DNA of 32,933 nt from JAFGOM01 sp964605795. Its GTDB lineage: Archaea > Halobacteriota > Methanomicrobia > Methanomicrobiales > Methanospirillaceae. Position numbers and translations under genes: made by a program. Of this stretch, positions 23,770-30,651 are shown in pieces; positions within the stretch are counted from its first letter, which is position 1; the number at the start of each line of letters is the position of its first letter. Under the pieces are notes generated by a model. That model was given only the letters and a program-made list of their open reading frames with translations, did no database searches and was not told the DNA's origin. The stretch covers positions 1 to 32,933 of the forward strand of contig CAZSDZ010000033.1 in assembly GCA_964605795.1 (NCBI GenBank), in the 5' to 3' direction.

Positions 23770-25419
23770 TTATCTCTTCTGTATCAGAAGATATCCGATA
23801 ACAGCAATGAGACATATGATAATGCCGATTACCACATAAAGAATCGGGAAATTCATATCAGGTACCGGAGTAGGAACAGGAGTAGGTGTTTGCAGAGTAG
23901 TTTGTGTCGGAATTGGAAGGGGAGTGAGCATAAAAGATACTTCGGTAGAGGTGCCTCCTGGCACCTGTACGGTGTCTGCATAATCCTCGTAACCCTCCTC
24001 ACGAAGGAGAAGAGTGTAACTACCGGCAGATATACTACGCAACGATGCAGGAGTAATCCCCATGTACTGATTATTCAGGTATATCGCGGCCCCTGATGGT
24101 TCTGATGATACGATTAAAACCCCTGTTGTCTGTTGCGGTTCCGGTGCTGGTTGTAGTGTTGCCGATACCTCGGTTGTAGCACCGGCTGATACCTTAATAT
24201 TCGCTGAATAATCCTGATAATGAGAGTGTTCAAGAAGAATCGTATGGATACCGGGAGTAACCCCGGTGATGTCCAGAAATTGACTGGATCTTGTTATCCC
24301 TTCATAATTCGCATCAAGGAATACGTTTGCACCCGGGGGAACTGATTTGACAGAAACGTCACCCATACGGGGCTCTGGAGGGTATGGATTAAGAACAGGG
24401 TTTATGGTTGTTGTCCTCCCTGCCGTGATAGAAACAGTCTGGCTCCAGTCCATGTATCCATACCGCTTCAGGCTCACCAGATGAGACCCGGTAGAGAGAC
24501 CCGATACCTGAACCGGTGTGTTCCCGCGAAAACTTTCATCCACATACAGGTCAGCTCCGGAAGGGGAGGAAGATGCCTGGAGGGATCCCGTCTGTTCTTT
24601 TGGTATCAGGGTTGTAGAGACAGAACTTTCCTTTCCCGACTCAACCAGTACACGGGTGCTGTATGGCTGATATCCATACATATTCACTGCAATCGTATGA
24701 TATCCCGGTCGGATATCAGTAAATGTACATGGGGTAGTGAGCTGGTATCCATTATCGATGGTAGTGAGTGCACCTTGTGGATAGGAATTAACAGAAATGG
24801 ATCCTGCTGTGATTATGGGTTGAAGATTCACTTGTATCGGGATAGTCTCACCAGGATGGGGATTCGTGTTATATTCCTGGTACCAGTCAGAATAACCTTG
24901 TTTCTTTACTAAGACGGTGTTATGGGGAGTGCCGGTTGACATCACCTTGATGGTCACCGGGGTATCTCCCACATATGCCCCGTTAAACAGGACATCCGCG
25001 CCTGATGGAACAGACGTCACATAATACCATCCATAATCACCGCCGATAGGAGTCATCGGGATTGTTATGGTCAGAGTAGGAGTTATTGGTGTCAGGGGAG
25101 GCAGGGGTGGAACAGGACCGGTTTTCGGAACCAGTACCGGTGATACAAGGATGGGATATCCTGGCTCCGGGTTATTCTCATATGTCTCCTGCCAGGTCTC
25201 GTACCCTTCCTTGCTTACCGTGATGGTATGCGGGGGAAGATTATCAGAATCAACCGCGATCCTGACCGATGTTGTACCAACATAGGTGCCATCAAATGAT
25301 ACATCTGCTCCATAGGGATCAGAAGAGACCACAAATGTTCCTTCTTCTGCTAAAACAGAAGGGATAATGAGTAATAGTATACTAATAATCCCTACAATGA
25401 ATATTTTTGAGCTCATCAT
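23770..25419 (-). CDS. Exported, membrane-anchored protein with six PEGA repeats
   Basis: 549 residues. An N-terminal signal peptide (about 1-24, SILLLIIPSVLAEE) is followed by six PEGA domains. Their starts read VSSDPYGADV, VTSVPSGADV, VNSYPQGALT, ASSSPSGADL, VKSVPPGANV and VSSEPSGAAI, each followed by a GY-type strand (for example KEGYETW, KQGYSDW, MYGYQPY). The repeats are spaced about 70-120 residues apart. A Pro/Thr-rich linker (about 500-520) and a single C-terminal helix with QKR anchor finish the protein. PEGA proteins are surface proteins thought to mediate binding. The start has two consecutive ATG codons, and a palindrome lies 22 bases upstream of the first. It is divergent from the HTH regulator gene. 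Confidence 0.92.
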   Translation of the reverse strand: MMSSKIFIVGIISILLLIIPSVLAEEGTFVVSSDPYGADVSFDGTYVGTTSVRIAVDSDNLPPHTITVSKEGYETWQETYENNPEPGYPILVSPVLVPKTGPVPPLPPLTPITPTLTITIPMTPIGGDYGWYYVTSVPSGADVLFNGAYVGDTPVTIKVMSTGTPHNTVLVKKQGYSDWYQEYNTNPHPGETIPIQVNLQPIITAGSISVNSYPQGALTTIDNGYQLTTPCTFTDIRPGYHTIAVNMYGYQPYSTRVLVESGKESSVSTTLIPKEQTGSLQASSSPSGADLYVDESFRGNTPVQVSGLSTGSHLVSLKRYGYMDWSQTVSITAGRTTTINPVLNPYPPEPRMGDVSVKSVPPGANVFLDANYEGITRSSQFLDITGVTPGIHTILLEHSHYQDYSANIKVSAGATTEVSATLQPAPEPQQTTGVLIVSSEPSGAAIYLNNQYMGITPASLRSISAGSYTLLLREEGYEDYADTVQVPGGTSTEVSFMLTPLPIPTQTTLQTPTPVPTPVPDMNFPILYVVIGIIICLIAVIGYLLIQKR

Positions 25420-25440
25420 TTCTCAAACCAATATGGGGGA

Positions 25441-25455
25441 TACTAATTATTAGTA
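25441..25455. promoter_or_regulatory. Palindrome overlapping the PEGA gene promoter
   Basis: TACTAAT-T-ATTAGTA is a perfect 7-1-7 inverted repeat. It is the most TATA-like element before the PEGA gene (22 bases from ATG 25419), so a protein bound here would block or set that promoter. Confidence 0.45.
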
Positions 25456-25485
25456 TTTGTACCTGCTGAATTGTCGTTCCCATTA

Positions 25486-25498
25486 TTCACGCCGTGAA
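25486..25498. promoter_or_regulatory. Second palindrome in the divergent intergenic region
   Basis: TTCACG-C-CGTGAA is a perfect 6-1-6 inverted repeat placed 32 bases before the HTH regulator's ATG (25531). It is a candidate operator for autoregulation by the dimeric HTH protein. Confidence 0.45.
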
Positions 25499-25530
25499 CA
25501 TTAATCTTCTCATATCACCAAGAAGTAGGT

Positions 25531-25881
25531 ATGGAAAAACTTCCCTGCGAAGTTGCCGTATGGGACATTGTCCCGGCAATTCGCGCTGCACTTGCACAAG
25601 AGATGGTATCATCCGGGCTGATTCAGAAAGACGTTGCCCGAATCCTGCAGATACAACCCTCAGCGGTCTCCCAATATATATCAGGAAAACGGGGTTACAG
25701 GATTGTCTTTTCTGAAGAGATTTTACAGGAGATCCAGAATCTTGCCAGAGACCTGATTCAGGAGAATGTTACTGATTTTTCTCTATCGTTTTGTAAGATT
25801 TGCATTCATGCCCGCAATACCACACAAACCTGTGAGATCTGCGAGGAGAATATTTCCCGACACCACACTCCAGAACAATGA
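25531..25881 (+). CDS. HTH transcriptional regulator with Cys-rich C-terminus
   Basis: A 116-residue DNA-binding protein. Residues about 28-55 (SGLIQKDVARILQIQPSAVSQYISGKRG) form a Cro/XRE-type helix-turn-helix, and the C-terminus has two CxxC pairs (C88/C91 and C101/C104), likely binding zinc or an iron-sulfur cluster. This layout matches a group of predicted archaeal regulators (COG2522-like, from memory). It is divergent from the PEGA protein gene across two palindromes, which makes that gene and itself the first candidate targets, and it sits just before fdhD. Confidence 0.85.
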   Translation: MEKLPCEVAVWDIVPAIRAALAQEMVSSGLIQKDVARILQIQPSAVSQYISGKRGYRIVFSEEILQEIQNLARDLIQENVTDFSLSFCKICIHARNTTQTCEICEENISRHHTPEQ

Positions 25882-25945
25882 ATGACGATTCTACAATTTC
25901 ATACCCAAAAAACCAGAGCATGATATTTAGGATTACCCCCGCCTT

Positions 25946-26725
25946 ATGACTCTCCGGAAAACCACTATAATGGTTAACAATACTCATAGTACACAAACGA
26001 TGTTTCTTGCTACCACACCTGCTTTCAGATACACAAAAGATGGAAAAGAAGAGATTATTGACGAAATTGTGTGTGAAAAGCAGTATGAGATTTATGTAAA
26101 CGGCACCAGTGTTACACGCCAGGTTGCCTCACCAGGTCTTCTCGCAGAGATGGGAGTTGGATTTGTGATTACAGAACAACTGGCAGATACCATCGTATCG
26201 GTTTCGGTAAAGGGATCCAAAATCTTTGTCGAGGTGAACGGGATACATACTGCTTTGTGGAGTACAGAGTCTGCAGGTGGTTTTAGTAATCTCGAGAAAC
26301 CAAGAATAGTCTCTTCGTCTCTCTGTATCCCGCCGGATGCGGTTCTCTCTGTCTTTGAAACGATACAATTAGAACAATGGCAGAAAACCGGTGGACTTCA
26401 TACCGCAGTATTATTCCGTGACAGAGAAGTTCTCATCCGGTGCCCTGATATCGGCCGGCATAACACTATTGATAAAGCGGTCGGGTATGCTCTGCTCCAG
26501 GGGATCGATCTCACACATTGTTACCTGGGTTGTACGGGCAGACAACCTGAGGGGATGGTACGAAAGGTCGCAAATGCTGGTATACCGATCATCATTTCAC
26601 GGGCTGCAACCACCGATCGCGGTGTGGCTGCTGCCAGGGATGCAGGTCTTACCCTTATCGGATTTGCACGCGATGAGAGATTTACCATATACACTCATCC
26701 TGAGCGTATCATCCAGGATAAATGA
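25946..26725 (+). CDS. fdhD: FdhD-family protein without the CxxC sulfur-transfer motif
   Basis: FdhD passes sulfur to the molybdenum/tungsten cofactor of formate dehydrogenase. The C-terminal two thirds are typical: KTGGLHTAVLF, CPDIGRHNTIDKAVG, GRQPEGMVRKVANAGIPIIISRAATTDRGV, TLIGFARDERFTIYT. The usual loop SaCGvCG, whose cysteines carry the persulfide, reads SAGGFSN here (residues 109-115), so both cysteines are replaced (G111, S114). The rest of the fold looks intact (259 residues), with no sign of frameshift. It may be a paralog with a different role, or use other cysteines (C158-type in IRCPD, or HCYLGC). ATG 25970 is an alternative start. Confidence 0.85.
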   Translation: MTLRKTTIMVNNTHSTQTMFLATTPAFRYTKDGKEEIIDEIVCEKQYEIYVNGTSVTRQVASPGLLAEMGVGFVITEQLADTIVSVSVKGSKIFVEVNGIHTALWSTESAGGFSNLEKPRIVSSSLCIPPDAVLSVFETIQLEQWQKTGGLHTAVLFRDREVLIRCPDIGRHNTIDKAVGYALLQGIDLTHCYLGCTGRQPEGMVRKVANAGIPIIISRAATTDRGVAAARDAGLTLIGFARDERFTIYTHPERIIQDK

Positions 26726-26749
26726 CTGAGATCACAGGAAGAGATGGAG

Positions 26750-28024
26750 TTACCACTCCCTCCCGATCAGTGAGACCCCGATAACAGTATTCTTCTCGTT
26801 AACGATGGAAGAAACGGTCAGGGATATGTCTTTTTTCTGACCATCTTTTCTCAGCATAACAGACTTATAGTTCATCACCCCTTCTCCCCGTAACACCTTT
26901 TCTGATATATCTTTCACATCCTCAGCTGGATTTTTTTGAATTACAGTAAATATCGGTTTTCCAATCATCTCTTCCTGAGAATAACCGGTTAGTTTCTCAG
27001 CACCGCGATTCCAGGAGAGAATGGTTCCATCCAGTGTCCTGCTGATTATCGCTGCATCAGAGTACTCAACAAGAGAGGCGAGGTGAAATTTTGCTCTCTG
27101 GGCCTCCTTCTGTTCAGTAACTTCCCTGGCAATAACAAAGATCCCTCGCACCTCTTCACCATTATGAAACAGGGGGATAAGCATCTCATCAAACCATCGT
27201 GTTCTTTCCCGGAGGTGCACCTGTACCTCCTTTCGAACCGGTTTCTTTTTCAGAAGGACGAGTGCATTATTCTCCCTCATATGAGCCACCTCATCCGGAC
27301 TAAAAAACCGGTCCCTGCTCTGACCGATGAGATCTTTTGGATTTACCTCCAGTTCTTCAGCGAGTTTCGAATTGACATACTCATACCGGTTATCAGGGGT
27401 AACGATAAAGATAAGATCCTGGCTTGATTCTGCCAATGTACGGTACAGGTACTCACTTTCTTTTAACTCTTCTTCAGCTCGTTTCCAGTCAGTGACATCC
27501 TCAAACATAAAGATGCGACCAGGAGAACCATCATACATTACGGTGTCGATAAGTTTCATCCAGAGAAAACGGACTGAAGTTCTTTTTCGAAATTCCATCT
27601 CACAAGAGAAAGCCGCGGGACGATCTCTGGCGGTAATGGCGTCGGTAATTTTTGGATCCCCTGCAGAAAATCGGAATATATCAAGGATATTTTGTCCGAT
27701 AAGACCCTCCTTGGTAATTTCAAAGAGTTCCACCGCACCCAGGTTCATTGACTGGATCCGATATTGATCATCAGTCTGAACAACGGCATCAGATGAATAA
27801 TTGAGGAGTTGAGTTACCGGAACCCGGGAAGAAAGATAATAGAGTTTTGCTTTTCCAACCACCCGGACCTCGACTTTTCCAGAGAGATACATCAATTCAA
27901 GGTATTTTCCGATGGTATTACGGGACATCGAAAGTTCTTGAGATATCTCAGAGACGGTCATCCCCCTTGGATTTTCCCTGAGAAGATCCTCGATATTTGT
28001 GATATAATAGTCATAATTTTCCAT
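26750..28024 (-). CDS. HTH-PAS-PAS-PAS sensory regulator without kinase domain
   Basis: About 424 residues. The N-terminus is a winged-helix/HTH (ENPRGMTVSEISQELSMSRNTIGKYLELMYLSGKVEVR, about 15-55). Three PAS domains follow: VTQLLNYSSDAVVQTDDQYRIQSMN (about 70-185), YLYRTLAESSQDLIFIVTPDNRYEYVN (about 193-305) and LVEYSDAAIISRTLDGTILSWNRGAEKLTGYSQEEMIGK (about 315-424), joined by coiled-coil-like QKEAQRAK stretches. No histidine kinase or GGDEF domain is present, so it is probably a one-component transcription regulator sensing a small molecule or redox state. I prefer ATG 28024 (GTGAG upstream) to the GTG at 28039. Ligands cannot be read from sequence. Confidence 0.87.
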   Translation of the reverse strand: MENYDYYITNIEDLLRENPRGMTVSEISQELSMSRNTIGKYLELMYLSGKVEVRVVGKAKLYYLSSRVPVTQLLNYSSDAVVQTDDQYRIQSMNLGAVELFEITKEGLIGQNILDIFRFSAGDPKITDAITARDRPAAFSCEMEFRKRTSVRFLWMKLIDTVMYDGSPGRIFMFEDVTDWKRAEEELKESEYLYRTLAESSQDLIFIVTPDNRYEYVNSKLAEELEVNPKDLIGQSRDRFFSPDEVAHMRENNALVLLKKKPVRKEVQVHLRERTRWFDEMLIPLFHNGEEVRGIFVIAREVTEQKEAQRAKFHLASLVEYSDAAIISRTLDGTILSWNRGAEKLTGYSQEEMIGKPIFTVIQKNPAEDVKDISEKVLRGEGVMNYKSVMLRKDGQKKDISLTVSSIVNEKNTVIGVSLIGREW

Positions 28025-28421
28025 ACTAGTTGTTCTCACTTTTACTATTTAAGAACAATCGTACACATAATTAAAAATATTTAGTTCTCTTGGAATTATC
28101 GGAAAAAGAACGGCATTATCTTAATTGTAGAGAAAAATAATCTTCCTTGATTGAATATAAGCATTATTGGTCATCATTTTTACATATCAATCCTCTGCCG
28201 TATATTTCTATAAAAATTATTTGCATGCAGAAAAAGTACACATCAATCTGAACCAGCAAGAGATGAGATAAACCCCTAAAAAAGGATGATATCGTACAGG
28301 GATGTAAAAATTTGGTATCAGGAACCAGCAGAGTAATAAAATAGATAAAGCAATACAGGATCCCGTGTGAAAAACAATACGATGATCTCCCGGATCCGAT
28401 GCTAAACCGGTCTTTTTTATG
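28025..28421. other. AT-rich gap without recognisable gene
   Basis: About 400 bases between two minus-strand genes. It must hold the promoter of the HTH-PAS gene at its left end. I find no convincing reading frame, tRNA or long repeat. A small CGGATCCG palindrome (28391-28398) and a T run (28413-28418) lie at the right end without an obvious client gene. Confidence 0.5.
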
Positions 28422-28940
28422 TTACAGATTCTTTAATGCAACCAGATCCTTGACCCCCAAAAGTTTCCATACCAGAGAACGCTCTTCCCGTGCTATCATC
28501 TCCGGGGGGTCCTGAGGAGAGTGTCCGAGGGCTGCAAGAACATTAGGAGAAAGATTCTTCTCATGGATGAGATCCACAAACAACTGCCTGATTATCTTTT
28601 TCTCGATAGAATCCACCACTTCACCAAGGTACCCTTGCAGGGTGACAAACATATAACTAGCCATATCATCGGTATACTGTTCTATCTCAACGGACACGTA
28701 CGGACTTTTCCGAAAGAAATCAATTTTTTTTCCATATTTTGTCGAGAGAAAGTAGAGAAATTTTCCGTCAAACACATATAAAAATGGCGCAATGTAAGGA
28801 TATTTTTCACCTTGGAATGCGATACGTGAAATAAAACGGTTTTTTATCAGTGCATCAGACTCTTCCTTTTCCATCCGCGGGATCCTGACAATCTCCATAC
28901 CTTCCATTGTGATCAGTTTATCCATGCTACCGGATAGCAT
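28422..28940 (-). CDS. PNPOx-like FMN-binding split-barrel protein
   Basis: A 172-residue protein of the pyridoxamine 5'-phosphate oxidase-like superfamily. The N-terminal IPRMEKEESDALIKNRFISRIAF, YPYIAPFLYVFDGKFLYFLSTKYGKKIDFFRKSPYVSVEIEQ and the strand FVTLQGYLGEV follow the nitroimidazole-resistance (NimA)/PNPOx-like flavin-binding pattern; the G-K-K-I-D-F region contacts the FMN phosphate in relatives. The physiological substrate is unknown. A start at M6 (28925) is possible. A set of palindromes and a flavodoxin-like reading frame lie in the long gap upstream. Confidence 0.82.
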   Translation of the reverse strand: MLSGSMDKLITMEGMEIVRIPRMEKEESDALIKNRFISRIAFQGEKYPYIAPFLYVFDGKFLYFLSTKYGKKIDFFRKSPYVSVEIEQYTDDMASYMFVTLQGYLGEVVDSIEKKIIRQLFVDLIHEKNLSPNVLAALGHSPQDPPEMIAREERSLVWKLLGVKDLVALKNL

Positions 28941-29062
28941 ATAATGTTCCCTTCAGTAACAACCTCTCAAAAATCAAAGCAGTATTGATGGATACCAAAA
29001 GATAATTACCCGACCCGATGAACAGGTACGTACTCGATAGCAGTGTACCCAGGTTTTTCGAT

Positions 29063-29089
29063 AATACTCGTGAGTATTGGGATTATCCC
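29063..29089. promoter_or_regulatory. Two adjoining palindromes upstream of the short frame
   Basis: AATACTC-GT-GAGTATT (29063-29078, perfect 7-2-7) is directly followed by GGGAT-T-ATCCC (29079-29089). The first resembles the 7-2-7 palindrome at 23637-23652 (11 of 16 bases by hand), and that site also adjoins a GGGAT/ATCCC pair. Confidence 0.45.
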
Positions 29090-29109
29090 ATATGGAGGAG
29101 GGAAGAGGG

Positions 29110-29238
29110 ATGAACGCCCTCATCTTTCATTATTCGGATAAAACCGGGCATGTCATGAAGAGTTCACGATTATTGAATTATTTAAATCTGATTTGTAGTT
29201 TCCATGCAGGAAATAATAATCGTAACCCAGAGAGATGA
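29110..29238 (+). pseudogene. Possible flavodoxin-like gene fragment, 42 codons
   Basis: ATG 29110 is preceded by a strong GGAGGAGGG (29094-29102) and opens with MNALIFHYSDKTGHVMK, which looks like the first strand and phosphate-binding loop of a flavodoxin (typical form ALIxYYSxTGHT). After about 20 codons the resemblance is lost, and the frame ends at TGA 29236-29238. It may be a decayed or truncated flavodoxin gene, a real small protein, or chance. Palindromes lie just upstream. The neighbour at 28422-28940 is also a flavin-type protein. Confidence 0.3.
29166..29223. repeat. Nested inverted repeat
   Basis: ACGATTATT (29166-29174) pairs perfectly with AATAATCGT (29215-29223), and within it TTTCC (29199-29203) pairs with GGAAA (29209-29213) around ATGCA. 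The structure overlaps the end of the short reading frame. It could fold in RNA, but the arms are AT-rich. Confidence 0.35.
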
Positions 29239-29524
29239 GAAAACACAATTCATGACATCAATAGAGTTACAATGGTAATGGAGGAACTCTCAATGCGCTC
29301 TTACTTGGTTTTTTTAAAAAAAAGACTCTTATCGCTAATAACAGGGAAAACATCTTTCTGTTACCTAATCCCTCCAATTAAAGGAAAAAACAAGATTGCA
29401 CCAGTTATCAGTGAGATATCCCCACGTAATAACCAGACATCGTATCGGTAATTTCCCCCGGCAGGATACTATTCTTATATCCTAGAAGCGTCAACGTATA
29501 AAGACAGGTTTCAAAGACGGTTGT

Positions 29525-29534
29525 ATTATATATA
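29525..29534 (+). promoter_or_regulatory. TATA box of the str operon
   Basis: ATTATATATA at 29525-29534 is a strong TATA-box match 66 bases before ATG 29600. A second weaker one follows near 29540. The expected transcript would begin near a GGCTG/CAGCC stem (29552-29571) in the leader. Confidence 0.5.
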
Positions 29535-29599
29535 CCGTTGTATATTTGTCAGGCTGTAAAATAATTCAGCCGGTTATTTGAGAGAAAAAGAGTGATGTA

Positions 29600-30028
29600 A
29601 TGGGACAAGGAAAATTTGCCGCGAGAAAACTGATTCGTAACGCAAAAAAATTCAGGTGGAGTGATCCACACTTTGCCAGGAAAGCCGGAGGTCTGAAGTT
29701 AAAATCAGATCCTCTGGAAGGTGCACCCCAGGGAAGGGGAATTGTTCTTGAGAAGATTGGAGTTGAAGCAAAACAGCCGAACTCTGCTATCAGGAAATGT
29801 GTACGTGTCCAACTCATCAAGAACGGGAGGCAGGTATCTGCATTTGCTGTCGGTGACGGGGCGATTAACTTCATCGATGAACATGATGAAGTTGAGATAG
29901 AAGGTATCGGAGGGCGTCTTGGCAGATCCATGGGAGATATTCCAGGAGTCCGTTTCGTCGTTACAAAGGTCAATAATGTCTGCCTTCATGAGATGGTCAT
30001 CGGCAGAAAGGAGAAACCACGCAGGTGA
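29600..30028 (+). CDS. rps12: Ribosomal protein uS12
   Basis: Decoding-centre protein of the 30S subunit. The 142 residues show the archaeal/eukaryotic form: MGQGKFAARKLIRNAKKFRW at the start, then LEGAPQGRGIVLEKIGVEAKQPNSAIRKCVRVQLIKNGR (containing the universally conserved KQPNSA loop) and the C-terminal GDIPGVRFVVTKVNNVCLHEMV. GTGATG just upstream of the ATG matches the archaeal ribosome-binding signal. The gene is followed by rps7 and fusA, as in the conserved str cluster. Confidence 0.98.
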   Translation: MGQGKFAARKLIRNAKKFRWSDPHFARKAGGLKLKSDPLEGAPQGRGIVLEKIGVEAKQPNSAIRKCVRVQLIKNGRQVSAFAVGDGAINFIDEHDEVEIEGIGGRLGRSMGDIPGVRFVVTKVNNVCLHEMVIGRKEKPRR

Positions 30029-30033
30029 TCATG

Positions 30034-30612
30034 ATGAGCGAGCAACAGGAAGAAAGACTCCTTTTTAACCGGTGGAACATGAGCGAGGTCAGGATAAATG
30101 ACCCGGGGATTGCCAGGTATGTTAACCTGCACTCCATGATTGTACCTCATTCATGTGGCAGGTATACAAGGCAGGAATTTAACAAAGGAAATATGCTGAT
30201 TGTCGAGCGGTTGATTAACCGGTTGATGCAGACCGAGAACAATACCGGGAAGAAACAACTTACCATTCGGATCGTTCGCGATGCATTTGATATCATCCAT
30301 AAAAAGACCAAGAAAAACCCGGTAGAGGTTCTCTGCGATGCTGTCGCAAATGCAGGACCACGGGAAGAGACTGTTCGTCTCAAGTATGGGGGTATTAACG
30401 TACCGAAATCTGTCGATACCGCGCCAATCCGCCGTGTTAACACAGCAATGGCCTTTATCAGCGCAGGGGTCAAGAACGCGTCCCATAAAAAGAAAAAATC
30501 GGTTGCTGCCTGTCTCGCTGATGAACTGATTGCAGCGGCGAATGGTGACCCCAAGTGTTATTCTGTCGGAAAGCGTGAAGAAAAGGAACGTGTTGCAAAA
30601 TCAGCACGGTAA
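30034..30612 (+). CDS. rps7: Ribosomal protein uS7
   Basis: Head protein of the 30S subunit. The start is set at ATG 30034 (MSEQQEERLLFNRW), with GGTGAT (30024-30029) at four bases distance overlapping the rps12 stop; GTG 30025 and ATG 30031 are too close to or inside that signal. Landmarks are VPHSCGRYTRQEFNKGNMLIVERLINRLM, the conserved NAGPREETVRLKYGG, and the basic segment HKKKKSVAACLADELIAAANGD. About 192 residues, the archaeal length. Coupled to rps12 and followed by fusA after 39 bases. Confidence 0.97.
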   Translation: MSEQQEERLLFNRWNMSEVRINDPGIARYVNLHSMIVPHSCGRYTRQEFNKGNMLIVERLINRLMQTENNTGKKQLTIRIVRDAFDIIHKKTKKNPVEVLCDAVANAGPREETVRLKYGGINVPKSVDTAPIRRVNTAMAFISAGVKNASHKKKKSVAACLADELIAAANGDPKCYSVGKREEKERVAKSAR

Positions 30613-30651
30613 TTCCAGTAATAGTATCTCTTTTTATTTTCAGGTGTATGC

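Larger units (their letters stand above)
28941..29599. other. Long intergenic region with palindromes and a short reading frame
   Basis: This 659-base gap separates the PNPOx-like gene from the str operon. It holds two adjacent palindromes (29063-29078 and 29079-29089), a 42-codon frame (29110-29238), a nested inverted repeat (29166-29223), AGGATA/TATCCT arms (29463-29483) and the rps12 promoter (29525 on). No tRNA or insertion sequence was recognised. Confidence 0.6.
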
